The position numbers and the translations under genes are program-made. Shown piece by piece: positions 49,044 through 57,641 of a DNA stretch of 64,000 nucleotides. This DNA comes from Pseudomonas violetae (GTDB lineage Bacteria > Pseudomonadota > Gammaproteobacteria > Pseudomonadales > Pseudomonadaceae): contig NZ_JAKNRW010000004.1 of the NCBI RefSeq assembly GCF_023072615.1, positions 124,001 to 188,000 on the forward strand, in the 5' to 3' direction. Within the stretch, counting starts at the first letter, position 1. Every line of letters begins with the position of its first letter. The notes beneath the pieces are model-generated. The model had not been told where the DNA came from. It saw only the letters and a program-made list of their open reading frames with translations, and made no database searches.

Positions 49044-49936
49044 GCGGCCTCCCAGTTAAAGCGACTTTCGGCGACAGCGTCATGGGCGTGGAGGCTTTCG
49101 GCGTGCACCACTCGCACGTGGAATCCGTGGATGCCTGGGGAGCGCTTCAGCGCCAGGTTCAAGCGTCGCGCGGCGTCTTCACAGAACATCAGGTTCTGCC
49201 CATTGGCCAAGGCGAACGCTTGTTCGTCGGCGCGTTTTACGGCGGTTTGCACGGCTGTGCCGAGGGCGGCTTCGGCGTCGTTGATGAGCGCGATCAATGG
49301 CAACTCATCGAGATAGTCGTCCAGGCACAGCTGCAGTTGAGCGGTGCTGCGTTGACTGTGCGGTGTGGCGACGATGCCTTTTGTAGAACCGAGCCAGGCC
49401 AACACATCGGCGTGCTGCAACGGCGTATTGGTGAAATCATTGACGAATTGTTGTTGTATCAGTTGGCGCGAAAGCGCTGCTGAACACGGGCAGGTGGAGG
49501 AATAAGGCACGGCGATTTTTAGTTCCACGTGGAACATCGTGTTTTTCAAACTGGCTTCGATGCTGACCGGATAGGTCTTCCAACCGGCCAACGGGCTGAT
49601 AAGCGCAGGTCTTTTGAGCAGCAAATGGGTGTGAATTTTCAAATAGGCGTTGTCGGATAAGCCTTCATGAGTCTCAAGAAAACCCTGCAAAACGTTGCGC
49701 AGTAACCGGGGGGTGAGGTTTTCCCGGTCAAGTATTCCCAGCGCTAGATACAGCCGCGACATATGGATGCCACGCGCCTCACCATCGTCCAGACTCACGC
49801 CGGCATCCGCCGTGGCGCTCAGCCGTTGGCCATCGAATAAAACAGGAAGAGCAATGCCGCACATGCCCACCCACTCCAGTGGCAGGGCTTGGCGTGAGGC
49901 CTGCGCGGCGATATCCGGCAGAGTCAGCGCATTCAT
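49040..49936 (-). CDS. folE2: Zinc-independent GTP cyclohydrolase (type IB)
   Basis: FolE2 (298 residues) makes dihydroneopterin triphosphate for folate and does not need zinc, replacing zinc-dependent FolE under starvation. Conserved blocks: PLEWVGMCGIALPV (with the metal-ligand Cys), GVSLDDGEARGIHMSRLYLAL, and KIAVPYSSTCPCSAALSRQ. First gene of the Zur-controlled minus-strand operon; the operator lies 31 bases upstream. The start at 49936 gives MNALTLPDIAAQ, the usual beginning of the family; an in-frame ATG at 49948 adds four residues. A parS-like palindrome is embedded in the coding sequence. Confidence 0.94.
   Translation of the reverse strand: MNALTLPDIAAQASRQALPLEWVGMCGIALPVLFDGQRLSATADAGVSLDDGEARGIHMSRLYLALGILDRENLTPRLLRNVLQGFLETHEGLSDNAYLKIHTHLLLKRPALISPLAGWKTYPVSIEASLKNTMFHVELKIAVPYSSTCPCSAALSRQLIQQQFVNDFTNTPLQHADVLAWLGSTKGIVATPHSQRSTAQLQLCLDDYLDELPLIALINDAEAALGTAVQTAVKRADEQAFALANGQNLMFCEDAARRLNLALKRSPGIHGFHVRVVHAESLHAHDAVAESRFNWEAA
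49521..49536. other. parS-like site within folE2
   Basis: AGTTCCACGTGGAACA, the same variant as at 39236, with a perfect 14-base core palindrome. It is the third ParB-type site, about 10 kb from the second. Confidence 0.78.
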
Positions 49937-49966
49937 GAGCAGGTCCATCGTGGGAGTTGATCTACA

Positions 49967-49983
49967 ATGTTATATTATAACAT
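49967..49983. promoter_or_regulatory. Zur box of the folE2 operon
   Basis: ATGTTATATTATAACAT, a perfect 17-base palindrome matching the gammaproteobacterial Zur operator (GTTATA-N-TATAAC core). It lies 31 bases upstream of the folE2 start. Zinc-loaded Zur would bind here and repress the leftward operon. Confidence 0.93.
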
Positions 49984-49994
49984 AGAAAGCGGCG

Positions 49995-50144
49995 ATGCCT
50001 TTTTCACGAGAGGGCATTCAGCGTGCGCAGACGGCACTTGGTTCGCGGCGTCCGGCGCATCGGTGTTGCGTGTCCGAGGGCGGCGCGATATCGGCCACTG
50101 CACGCTTCATGGCGGCAGCGGGGCAGAAAAAAGCGCAGGTTTAG
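49995..50144 (+). CDS. Possible small ORF beside the first Zur box
   Basis: A 49-codon frame starting 12 bases right of Zur box 1, beginning MPFSREGIQRAQTALGSRRP and containing Cys-Cys. No family is recognised and the ribosome site is weak. The same frame continues past its TAG to the 25-residue ORF at 50289, so this 340-base stretch may be the remains of a longer coding region. Coding status is doubtful. Confidence 0.2.
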   Translation: MPFSREGIQRAQTALGSRRPAHRCCVSEGGAISATARFMAAAGQKKAQV

Positions 50145-50255
50145 CAGCCAGCAACGTGGCTACAGATGGACTTGCCGCTGCTGCCGGAGTTGGAAAAGCT
50201 TTTCAAGCATCGTGCCCTTCGTAGTGGGGAACAGCAGGGGCTGGTTTTTTTGTGT

Positions 50256-50270
50256 TGTTATAATATAACA
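50256..50270. promoter_or_regulatory. Zur box of the CobW/DUF1826 operon
   Basis: TGTTATAATATAACA, a perfect 15-base palindrome nearly identical to the box at 49967. It lies 18 bases before a small ORF and 95 bases before the CobW start, within an AT-rich promoter-like stretch. It should place the rightward operon under the same zinc control. Confidence 0.93.
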
Positions 50271-50288
50271 TTAAACGTGTTCGCCTTT

Positions 50289-50366
50289 ATGCCCCAAGAA
50301 CGTGAAGAGCTGCGCAACGCCATCATCGGGCGATTTGGCCGGCTACATCCTGTGAGGAATACCTGA
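50289..50366 (+). CDS. Small ORF (25 residues) leading the CobW operon
   Basis: [20 protein letters not shown] then PVRNT and TGA. The stop overlaps the cobW start in TGATG, a classic coupling arrangement, and the ORF begins right after the Zur box. The peptide is charged and helix-prone, with no Cys. It could be a leader peptide, a small zinc-regulon protein or a chance frame. A ribosome site is not evident. Confidence 0.35.
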   Translation: MPQEREELRNAIIGRFGRLHPVRNT

Positions 50367-51571
50367 TGCCCCATCGTCTTCCTGTGACCGTCCTGTCGGG
50401 CTTTCTAGGCGCCGGCAAGAGTACGTTGCTAAATTACATACTACGTAATCGGGACAACCTACGCGTCGCTGTGATCGTGAACGATATGAGCGAGATCAAC
50501 ATCGATGGCAGCGAAGTCCAGCGTGATGTCAGCCTGAACCGCGCCGAAGAGAAACTCGTGGAAATGAGCAATGGCTGCATTTGCTGTACGTTGCGCGAAG
50601 ATTTGCTGGAAGAGGTGGGCAAACTTGCCAAGGACGGTCGCTTCGATTACCTGCTGATCGAGTCCACCGGCATTTCCGAGCCGCTCCCCGTAGCGGAAAC
50701 CTTCACCTTCCGCGACGAAGAAGACCAGAGCCTGGCCGACATCGCCCGGCTCGACACCATGGTCACCGTGGTCGATGGCATGAACTTTCTGCTCGATTAC
50801 CAGGCCGCCGAAAGCCTCGCATCCCGTGGCGAAACCTTGGGCGAGGAGGATGAGCGCTCGATCACTGACTTGCTGATCGAGCAGATCGAATTCGCTGACG
50901 TGATCCTGATCAGCAAGATCGACTTGATCAGCAGCAGCGAGCGCCAAGAGTTGATTGCGATTCTTGAGCGACTGAACTCCCAAGCGGAAATCATCCCAAT
51001 GGTCATGGGAGAAGTCCCGTTGAACAAAATCCTGAACACCGGCCGCTTTGACTTCGAAAAAGCTGCCCAAGCCCCAGGCTGGCTGCAGGAATTGCGCGGA
51101 GAGCATGCGCCGGAAACCGAAGAATATGGCATCGCTTCCACGGCTTATCGCGCGCGCCGGCCGTTCAATCCGCAACGTTTTTTCAGCTTTATCGACCGCC
51201 CGTGGGTGAACGGCAAATTGCTGCGCTCCAAGGGTTTCTTCTGGCTGGCCAGCAAGCACATGGACGCCGGGAGCTGGTCCCAGGCAGGCGGTTTGATGCG
51301 CCACGGTTTTGCTGGTCGATGGTGGCGTTTCGTGCCGAAAACCGAGTGGCCGCAGGACGAAGAAAGCACCGCCGGAATCATGGAGAACTGGACCGCGATG
51401 ACGGGCGATTGCCGCCAGGAGCTGGTGTTCATCGGCCAGAACATCGACTTCGCACAACTCACCGCCGAGCTCGATAGTTGCCTGCTCACCGACGATGAAA
51501 TGGCCCAAGGCATCGAGGGCTGGCATCTGTTGCCGGACCCGTTCGGCCCTTGGCACGAAGAGGCTGCCTGA
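50366..51571 (+). CDS. zigA: CobW-family zinc metallochaperone GTPase (ZigA-like, PA5535-like)
   Basis: COG0523 GTPase of 401 residues. The P-loop GFLGAGKST is at residues 12-20, the metal-binding CxCC (CICC) at 71-74 after EMSNG, and SKIDL is the guanine-specificity motif (normally NKxD). The C-terminal domain ([31 protein letters not shown]) is typical. Such Zur-regulated proteins deliver scarce zinc to essential enzymes; ZigA of Acinetobacter is the model. It is second in the right-hand Zur operon and overlaps the DUF1826 gene by one base (TGATG). Confidence 0.92.
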   Translation: MPHRLPVTVLSGFLGAGKSTLLNYILRNRDNLRVAVIVNDMSEINIDGSEVQRDVSLNRAEEKLVEMSNGCICCTLREDLLEEVGKLAKDGRFDYLLIESTGISEPLPVAETFTFRDEEDQSLADIARLDTMVTVVDGMNFLLDYQAAESLASRGETLGEEDERSITDLLIEQIEFADVILISKIDLISSSERQELIAILERLNSQAEIIPMVMGEVPLNKILNTGRFDFEKAAQAPGWLQELRGEHAPETEEYGIASTAYRARRPFNPQRFFSFIDRPWVNGKLLRSKGFFWLASKHMDAGSWSQAGGLMRHGFAGRWWRFVPKTEWPQDEESTAGIMENWTAMTGDCRQELVFIGQNIDFAQLTAELDSCLLTDDEMAQGIEGWHLLPDPFGPWHEEAA

Positions 51572-52221
51572 TGTTCACGTTCATCCCAGCGAAGGCGCCT
51601 GTCCGGGAAAAACGTCAGCACCACGGAGCAATGCCTAAAATCCTGACGAAAATTCTCCACGACGACGCCAATCTAGCGGTCTGGCAGCGCCAACTCCCAG
51701 TGCACATCGCCGACTTCGCCACTTTGCTGCTGTCGTTGAACGAACCGCTGGCCGAGTCGCTCTCTCTGGAAATGGCCAACGAGGACGCCGAACCCAACCT
51801 GCGTGGACTGGCCTCAGGCTTCAGTGACCTGGAAGGCTACGAAGGCTTCATCACCGACGTGACCTGGCTGGTCAGCGCTTTCGCCTGTTTGCTCGGTGCC
51901 AAGCGTATCGGCCTGCGCCTGCGGGTGCTGGACTCGGCCATGTGCCCGCGTTTCCACGTCGATCATGTGCCGGTCCGGCTGATCACCACCTACGCCGGTA
52001 TCGGTAGCCAGTGGCTGAAAGAGGGGGCGATGGATCGCCGGCAACTGGGCAAACCCGAGGCCGAACCGCAGTCGCCGGTCCAGCAAATCAACAGCGGTGA
52101 CGTGGCGCTGCTCAAAGGCGAGAAGTGGCACGGCAACGAAGGCTTCGGCCTGATCCACCGTTCACCGCAACCAGCGCCGGGGGAGCGCCGGCTGATCCTG
52201 ACACTTGACTGGTTGAGCTGA
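51571..52221 (+). CDS. DUF1826 protein of the zinc regulon
   Basis: 216 residues, DUF1826 family. A conserved block CPRFHVDHVPVRLITTYAG contains His-x-Asp-His, which could be a metal site, followed by GDVALLKGEKW and GFGLIHRSP, an arrangement like that of small cupin/2OG-type proteins. Genes of this family often sit beside Zur-regulated CobW GTPases, so it may be a client or partner of ZigA. Its start overlaps the cobW stop by one base. Function unknown. Confidence 0.85.
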   Translation: MFTFIPAKAPVREKRQHHGAMPKILTKILHDDANLAVWQRQLPVHIADFATLLLSLNEPLAESLSLEMANEDAEPNLRGLASGFSDLEGYEGFITDVTWLVSAFACLLGAKRIGLRLRVLDSAMCPRFHVDHVPVRLITTYAGIGSQWLKEGAMDRRQLGKPEAEPQSPVQQINSGDVALLKGEKWHGNEGFGLIHRSPQPAPGERRLILTLDWLS

Positions 52222-52225
52222 CGTT

Positions 52226-52582
52226 TCAGGGTTTGAGCCAGTTGCCCTGGCTCTGCGCCTCGCAAAACGGCTGCAAATACGCCGCGTCGGTGGCCACGCC
52301 GTAATAGTGAATATCCTGGCGGTAAGGCATATTGGCGACTTGGGCGTTGCTGCACACGCCGAAGGCACCTGTGGGGCATTGGTCGATGTAGTGCACATCG
52401 ACTTTTTGTCCGGGAAGGTTCGGCTGGCAGAAACCATCGGCGAAGAGTTTTTCCGGGATGTTGCGGTTCTGTTGGCAGACTTTCACGTCGAGCCGTTCCG
52501 CCGTGCTATGTACCACGCACGCCTGGGCCAGGGTCTCGCCCGACACCAATGCCAGCAGCAACGACAATCCCGTCAACCGCAT
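52226..52582 (-). CDS. Small secreted cysteine-containing protein
   Basis: 118 residues with a signal peptide (MRLTGLSLLLALVSGETLAQA) and five cysteines in the mature part (ACVVHS, KVCQQN, GFCQPN, DQCPTG with GVCSN, PFCEAQ region), pointing to periplasmic disulphides. The family is not recognised. It converges on the DUF1826 gene with a four-base gap and is divergent from the second CobW gene. Confidence 0.7.
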   Translation of the reverse strand: MRLTGLSLLLALVSGETLAQACVVHSTAERLDVKVCQQNRNIPEKLFADGFCQPNLPGQKVDVHYIDQCPTGAFGVCSNAQVANMPYRQDIHYYGVATDAAYLQPFCEAQSQGNWLKP

Positions 52583-52609
52583 CCCTTACCTCCTCAGAAA
52601 ACTTCGACC

Positions 52610-53575
52610 ATGTTGCAGAACATTCCCACGCACGTCATTGCCGGGCCCTTGGGCGCTGGCAAGACCAGCCTGATCAAGCACTTGTTGGCCCAGCGACCAG
52701 CGGCCGAGCGCTGGGCGGTGTTGATCAACGAGTTTGGCCAGATCGGCCTCGACGCCGCACTGCTGAGCCAGGACGCCGATGGTATCGCACTGGGTGAAGT
52801 GGCCGGGGGCTGTTTGTGTTGCGTCAATGGTGCGCCGTTCCAGATTGGCCTCGGTCGATTGCTGCGCAAGGCGAAGCCGGATCGGTTGTTTATCGAACCC
52901 TCCGGGCTGGGGCATCCGGCGCAGTTGCTGCGGCAATTGAGTGAGGCGCCGTGGCAAGGTGTGTTGGCGGTTCAGCCATGTGTCCTGGTTCTGGATGCCC
53001 AGGCGCTGGCGGCCGGGAAGCCGTTGCCAGCGGCGCAGCAGGAAGCGCTGAGCAGTGCCGGTCTGTTGCTGCTGAACAAGTCAGAAGGACTTGAGGCGAG
53101 CGATCGTCAGCAAATCGCTGCGTTATTGCCGGTGCGTCCGCTGTATTGGACACAGCAAGCGGTCATGCCATTGAGCGCGTTGCCGGGGCTGGAAAGTCAG
53201 GCAGTTGCGGGTGTGCATAACTTTGTCGTGCCCAAGGGGTTGGGGCAGATGCCGGCGATCTGGACTGATCCTGTGTTGCCGATTTGCTTGAGCCAGGCGC
53301 AGGAAGGCGGGTGGAGCATCGGCTGGCGCTGGCATCCAAGCCAGACATTTGATGTCGCGCTCATTGGTCGGTGGCTGGAAAGCCATAGCTGGCGGCGGGT
53401 GAAGGGGGTTATCCACAGCATCGATGGTTGGGTTTCAGCGAATGCGCTGGATAGCTCGGCGCTGGATTGGCAGCCGAGTGAGTGGCGGCAGGATTCGCGG
53501 TTGGAGCTGATTTTCAGTGAGCCGCAGGATGTGTCGGTGTTGCAAAGAGGTTTGGCCGACTGTCGGTTGGGTTGA
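52610..53575 (+). CDS. Second CobW-family GTPase (PA5532-like)
   Basis: COG0523 GTPase of 321 residues. P-loop AGPLGAGKTS at residues 11-20, CxCC motif (CLCC) at 68-71 after EVAGG, NKSE for base recognition. It is shorter than the 401-residue paralogue at 50366 and has a more divergent C-terminus. No Zur box is visible upstream, so it may be constitutive or regulated otherwise. The start at 52610 (MLQNIPTHVIAGPLGAGKTS) places the P-loop at the usual distance; a longer in-frame start at 52307 would run through the divergent gene and was rejected. It contains a perfect DnaA box at 53409. Confidence 0.9.
   Translation: MLQNIPTHVIAGPLGAGKTSLIKHLLAQRPAAERWAVLINEFGQIGLDAALLSQDADGIALGEVAGGCLCCVNGAPFQIGLGRLLRKAKPDRLFIEPSGLGHPAQLLRQLSEAPWQGVLAVQPCVLVLDAQALAAGKPLPAAQQEALSSAGLLLLNKSEGLEASDRQQIAALLPVRPLYWTQQAVMPLSALPGLESQAVAGVHNFVVPKGLGQMPAIWTDPVLPICLSQAQEGGWSIGWRWHPSQTFDVALIGRWLESHSWRRVKGVIHSIDGWVSANALDSSALDWQPSEWRQDSRLELIFSEPQDVSVLQRGLADCRLG
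53409..53417 (+). other. Perfect DnaA box in the second CobW gene
   Basis: TTATCCACA followed by GC, the seventh exact box in the window and the only one outside 6.6-14.5 kb. Confidence 0.35.
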
Positions 53576-53649
53576 AGATCAAAAGATCACAGCCTTCGGC
53601 GGCGCCCACATGCGCGTATGAGCTGCCGAAGGCTACGACTTTTTGATCT
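53576..53649. repeat. Inverted repeat / bidirectional terminator between convergent genes
   Basis: Outer arms AGATCAAAA (53576-53584) and TTTTGATCT (53641-53649), inner arms AGCCTTCGGC and GCCGAAGGCT. It belongs to the same repeat family as 10772 and 34553. The right arm overlaps the stop codon of the DUF3301 gene. Confidence 0.75.
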
Positions 53650-54064
53650 ATGGGCGCCACTTCGTGTGTTCCTGGCGCCACTGACTCATTTCAATCACTT
53701 CCCCACGAGGTTTCACCACATCGACCACCGGTGCGACGTCATCTGACGGCATCGGGTAGGGCGCCAGCTCAATCTGCGCGCTGTGCACACCAAACTGGGT
53801 GATGGTCCCGTTATGTCGAGTCTCGCCAGTCACTGTGAATTCGAAGTTGTACACCCGCGCCAGGCGTCGACGGCCGTTCGCATCTTTGATAAAACCGATT
53901 TTTTTCAACGCAACATTGCCGTCCAGCAGCTCGATCTGGAGCTTGGCGCAATGCTGCTTGACCCGCTCCAGCGCCCGCTCGCGCAAGCCGTGGTTGTGCC
54001 ACAGCCACGCGGCGCCGGTGGCCAGCAGCATCAGCACGAAGATATTTCCGAGGGTCAGCATCAA
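53648..54064 (-). CDS. DUF3301 membrane-anchored protein
   Basis: 138 residues. One N-terminal membrane helix (LGNIFVLMLLATGAAWLWHNHG) and a hydrophilic domain with ERVKQHCAKLQIELLDGNVALKKIGF, then RRLARVYNFEFTVTGE, the pattern of the DUF3301 family. Its function is unknown; it is common in gammaproteobacteria. Its stop lies in the terminator repeat shared with the convergent CobW gene. Confidence 0.85.
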   Translation of the reverse strand: MMLTLGNIFVLMLLATGAAWLWHNHGLRERALERVKQHCAKLQIELLDGNVALKKIGFIKDANGRRRLARVYNFEFTVTGETRHNGTITQFGVHSAQIELAPYPMPSDDVAPVVDVVKPRGEVIEMSQWRQEHTKWRP

Positions 54065-54181
54065 CAGGGTGCTCCAACAAGATAGTGCCAGCTTAACTGC
54101 GTCGCCGGTCTGTCGTACAGGCTGCGTTTAGTCGCATACTGCGCGGCTCGAATTTCAATCGTTTTACGGAAAACTCACCGC

Positions 54182-55054
54182 ATGAAACGTACCCCCCATC
54201 TGCTCGCCATCCAGTCTCACGTTGTGTTCGGCCACGCCGGCAACAGCGCCGCGGTTTTCCCGATGCAGCGGGTCGGGGTGAATGTCTGGCCGCTTAACAC
54301 CGTGCAGTTCTCTAACCACACGCAATACGGGCAATGGGCCGGTGAAATCCTGCCGCCGCATCAGATTCCCGAGCTGGTGGAAGGCATCGCTGCGATTGGT
54401 GAGCTGGGTAATTGCGATGCCGTGCTGTCCGGCTACCTCGGCAGCGCGGCCCAAGGGCGAGCGATCCTCACAGGCGTGGCGCGGATTAAGTCGATCAATC
54501 CCAAAGCGTTGTACTTGTGTGACCCGGTGATGGGCCATCCTGAGAAGGGTTGCAGCGTGCCGGCCGAAGTCAGCGATTTCCTGTTGGAAGAAGCGGCAGC
54601 TGTCGCCGACTTCATGTGCCCGAATCAGCTGGAGCTCGACAGCTTCTCGGGGCGCAAACCGCAGTCGCTGTGCGATTGCCTGGCCATGGCGCGAGCTCTG
54701 TTGGCGCGGGGGCCGAAGGCTGTGCTGGTCAAGCATCTGGACTATCCGGGCAAACCGGACGACGTTTTCGAGATGCTTTTGGTGACTGCGACCGAGAGCT
54801 GGCACCTGCGCCGGCCTCTGTTGGCATTTCCGCGTCAGCCGGTGGGCGTGGGTGACTTGACGTCCGGACTATTTCTGGCCCGCGTGCTGCTGGGTGACAC
54901 TCTGGTGGCGGCGTTCGAGTTCACTGCGGCGGCGGTGCATGAAGTGCTGCTGGAAACCCAGGCTTGCGCCAGCTATGAGCTGGAACTGGTGCGGTCGCAG
55001 GACCGGATCGCCCATCCGCGGGTGCGGTTTGAGGCGATGCCGATCAGCTTGTAA
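54182..55054 (+). CDS. pdxY: Pyridoxal kinase
   Basis: 290-residue ribokinase-fold enzyme that phosphorylates pyridoxal in the vitamin B6 salvage pathway. N-terminal [27 protein letters not shown] (the S-H-V-x-G-x-x-G-N pattern of PdxY), central [13 protein letters not shown]-like [12 protein letters not shown], and the anion-hole/catalytic [10 protein letters not shown] with Asp. Full length. It is divergent from the DUF3301 gene with a 117-base gap. Confidence 0.95.
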   Translation: MKRTPHLLAIQSHVVFGHAGNSAAVFPMQRVGVNVWPLNTVQFSNHTQYGQWAGEILPPHQIPELVEGIAAIGELGNCDAVLSGYLGSAAQGRAILTGVARIKSINPKALYLCDPVMGHPEKGCSVPAEVSDFLLEEAAAVADFMCPNQLELDSFSGRKPQSLCDCLAMARALLARGPKAVLVKHLDYPGKPDDVFEMLLVTATESWHLRRPLLAFPRQPVGVGDLTSGLFLARVLLGDTLVAAFEFTAAAVHEVLLETQACASYELELVRSQDRIAHPRVRFEAMPISL

Positions 55055-55124
55055 CGCAGCGCAGCGCAAAAGATTTCCGCCTGCGGCATACCCCTTAGGG
55101 GCTACCGCCGGCGGCGATCTTCGA
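55055..55124. terminator. Possible terminator between pdxY and the thioesterase gene
   Basis: 70-base gap between convergent stops. It has a short CCCCTTAGGGG hairpin (55091-55101) inside a longer imperfect palindrome (GCAAAAGATTTCCGCC facing GGCGGCGATCTT). No strong T-run. Confidence 0.4.
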
Positions 55125-55607
55125 TTAAGCGTCGCCTTTGATTTCCTGATAACGCTTTTCCAGCTCCTGGCGAATCTGCCGACGCTGCTGTGCCTGCATG
55201 AAACGACGCTTGTCTTCACTGTTCTGCGGTTGCAGTGGCGGGACCACGGCCGGTTTGCGCTGGTCATCCACCGCGACCATGGTGAAGAAGCAGCTATTGG
55301 TGTGGCGTACCGAGCGTTCGCGAATGTTTTCGGTCACCACTTTAATGCCCACCTCCATCGAGGTGTTGCCGGTGTAGTTTACCGACGCCAGGAACGTCAC
55401 CAGTTCGCCGACATGAATCGGCTCGCGAAAAATCACCTGGTCCACCGACAGGGTCACCACGTAGCGGCCGGCATAACGGCTGGCGCAGGCGTAGGCCACT
55501 TCGTCGAGGTATTTGAGCAGGGTGCCACCGTGGACATTGCCAGAGAAGTTGGCCATGTCGGGAGTCATCAATACCGTCATCGACAGTTGGGCGTTTCCGG
55601 GTTCCAT
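55125..55607 (-). CDS. Acyl-CoA thioesterase (hotdog fold, YciA-like)
   Basis: 160 residues. The hotdog motif MTPDMANFSGNVHGGTLLKYLDEVAY carries the conserved Asn-x-x-Gly and catalytic Asp/Glu. VVTLSVDQVIFREPIHVGELV and SCFFTMVAVDD follow. It probably hydrolyses medium- or long-chain acyl-CoA in the cytosol. The C-terminal 40 residues are charged and helical. The start at 55607 has a GTGAGA ribosome site; an in-frame start at 55646 adds 13 unconserved residues. Confidence 0.88.
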   Translation of the reverse strand: MEPGNAQLSMTVLMTPDMANFSGNVHGGTLLKYLDEVAYACASRYAGRYVVTLSVDQVIFREPIHVGELVTFLASVNYTGNTSMEVGIKVVTENIRERSVRHTNSCFFTMVAVDDQRKPAVVPPLQPQNSEDKRRFMQAQQRRQIRQELEKRYQEIKGDA

Positions 55608-55809
55608 AACGTTCTCACGGGTCAAGGCAGGATTTCGGGAGCGCACCTCTGCGGGCGCGTGGTCGGCTTTTCATAACCAACAGTTATCGGGACGCCGGGT
55701 AAGGGGGTGCCGTCACGCCTGGATCGATCTGTTTCCATATATTGCACTGCCTTTCTGCCCGAAGTCGCGGTGTTACGCTCCGGAAAGTCGAACTCAGGAG
55801 CCCCACACC

Positions 55810-57573
55810 ATGCATGCCATCAGTTTCATACAGGACCTGGCAGTGATCATGTTGGTCGCAGGTGTGGTGACGGTGCTCTTCCACCGCTTCAAACAACCGG
55901 TCGTCCTCGGCTACATCGTCGCCGGCTTCATCATAGGCCCGCACACGCCGCCGTTCGGCTTGATCCACGATGAACAAACCATCAAGACCCTTGCGGAGCT
56001 GGGGGTTATTTTCCTGATGTTCTGCCTGGGCCTGGAGTTTAGCCTGCGCAAGCTGTTCAAAGTCGGAGCCACGGCGTTTATCGCGGCGTTCCTGGAAATC
56101 GTACTGATGATCTGGATCGGCTACGAAATCGGCCGCTGGTTCGACTGGAACACCATGGACTCGTTGTTCCTCGGGGCAATCCTGGCGATTTCTTCGACCA
56201 CCATCATCGTCAAGGCTCTCAACGACCTGAAGATGAAGAACGAGCGCTTCGCACAGTTGATCTTCGGTGTGCTGATCGTCGAAGACATCCTCGGCATCGG
56301 CATTATCGCCTTGCTGTCGAGTATCGCGGTCAGCGGCACGGTCAGCTCCGGCGAAGTGTTCTCCACGGTCGGCAAACTCTCACTGTTCATGATCGTCGCA
56401 CTGGTCATCGGCATTCTGCTGGTGCCACGGCTATTGGCCTACGTGGCCAAATTCGAAAGTAACGAGATGCTGCTCATCACCGTGCTGGGCCTGTGTTTCG
56501 GCTTCTGTCTGCTGGTGGTCAAACTCGAATACAGCATGGTGCTCGGTGCATTTCTGATTGGCGCGATCATGGCTGAATCCCGGCAATTGCTGAAGATTGA
56601 GCGCTTGATCGAACCGGTTCGCGACCTGTTCAGCGCAATTTTCTTCGTGGCCATCGGGCTGATGCTAGACCCGATGATTCTGCTGCAATACGCCTGGCCC
56701 ATCGCGGTGATCACCGTGGCGGTGGTGCTGGGCAAGGTGTTGTCCTGCGGCCTGGGCGCGTTTATTGCCGGCAATGACGGACGCACCTCACTTCGGGTCG
56801 GGATGGGGCTTTCGCAGATTGGTGAGTTCTCTTTCATCATCGCGGCGCTGGGCATGACCTTGCAGGTCACCAGCCACTTTCTCTATCCGGTGGCGGTGGC
56901 CGTCTCGGTCCTCACCACGTTGCTGACGCCGTATCTGATCCGCGCGGCTGACCCACTGTCGATCAAGTTGGCGGCGGTCATGCCGCGGCGCCTGAGCCGT
57001 GTCCTGGGGATGTATGGCGAATGGCTGCGCAGCATTCAACCTCAGGGCGAGGGCGCGCTGCTGGCGTCGATGATTCGGCGGATTCTGTTGCAGGTGGGCG
57101 TCAACCTGGCGCTGGTGATCGCGATCTTCTTCTCGGGTGCGTTCTTTGCCGAGCGCATGTCGGCTCACCTGCAAGTCTGGATCGGCGACCCGAGCTGGCA
57201 GAAGGCGTTGATTTGGGGCGGGGCGTTGCTCTTGTCGCTGCCGTTTCTGATCGCCGCCTATCGCAAGCTCAAGGCGCTATCGATGCTGCTCGCAGAGATG
57301 GGCGTGAAGCCGGAGATGGCCGGCCGCCACACGCAGCGAGTGCGACGGGTGATCGCTGAAGTGATCCCGATTCTCTCGCTGCTGGTGATCTTCCTGCTAC
57401 TGGCAGCCTTGTCGGCCAGCATTCTGCCGACCAATAAGTTACTGGTGCTGATCGCCGTGGTCACGGCCACTGTGGCGGCGCTGCTCTGGCGCTGGTTCAT
57501 CCGTGTGCATACGCGCATGCAGGTGGCGCTGCTCGACACGCTGGACAACCACAATGATTCAACTGGCCACTGA
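55810..57573 (+). CDS. CPA2-family cation:proton antiporter (Kef-type)
   Basis: 587-residue monovalent cation/H+ antiporter. The N-terminal ten to twelve helices follow the CPA2 plan: FKQPVVLGYIVAGFIIGPHTPP, LGVIFLMFCLGLEFSLRKL, then IFGVLIVEDILGIGIIALL with the ion-binding Asp. There is no cytoplasmic RCK/TrkA-N domain; the C-terminus instead has three or four extra membrane segments (for example ALIWGGALLLSLPFLIAAY, AEVIPILSLLVIFLLLAALS). Likely potassium efflux. The start at 55810 gives MHAISFIQDLAVIMLVAG; the upstream in-frame extension overlaps the thioesterase gene on the other strand and was rejected. Confidence 0.88.
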   Translation: MHAISFIQDLAVIMLVAGVVTVLFHRFKQPVVLGYIVAGFIIGPHTPPFGLIHDEQTIKTLAELGVIFLMFCLGLEFSLRKLFKVGATAFIAAFLEIVLMIWIGYEIGRWFDWNTMDSLFLGAILAISSTTIIVKALNDLKMKNERFAQLIFGVLIVEDILGIGIIALLSSIAVSGTVSSGEVFSTVGKLSLFMIVALVIGILLVPRLLAYVAKFESNEMLLITVLGLCFGFCLLVVKLEYSMVLGAFLIGAIMAESRQLLKIERLIEPVRDLFSAIFFVAIGLMLDPMILLQYAWPIAVITVAVVLGKVLSCGLGAFIAGNDGRTSLRVGMGLSQIGEFSFIIAALGMTLQVTSHFLYPVAVAVSVLTTLLTPYLIRAADPLSIKLAAVMPRRLSRVLGMYGEWLRSIQPQGEGALLASMIRRILLQVGVNLALVIAIFFSGAFFAERMSAHLQVWIGDPSWQKALIWGGALLLSLPFLIAAYRKLKALSMLLAEMGVKPEMAGRHTQRVRRVIAEVIPILSLLVIFLLLAALSASILPTNKLLVLIAVVTATVAALLWRWFIRVHTRMQVALLDTLDNHNDSTGH

Positions 57574-57576
57574 TGT

Positions 57577-57625
57577 CCTGTAGCAGCCAGCGTCCGACTG
57601 CGCAGTCTTCGGCAGCGGCTACAGG
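57577..57625. repeat. Nested inverted repeat between convergent genes
   Basis: Outer arms CCTGTAGC and GCTACAGG enclose the perfect 12-base palindrome GACTGCGCAGTC (57596-57607). It lies between the antiporter stop and the SMI1/KNR4 gene and is a probable transcription end or REP element. Confidence 0.6.
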
Positions 57626-57641
57626 GTGTAAGTCAGGGATA

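Noticed and set aside
55513..55809. 99-residue N-terminal extension of the antiporter
   Set aside because: It overlaps the thioesterase gene on the other strand; the family N-terminus MHAISFIQDLAVIM begins at 55810.
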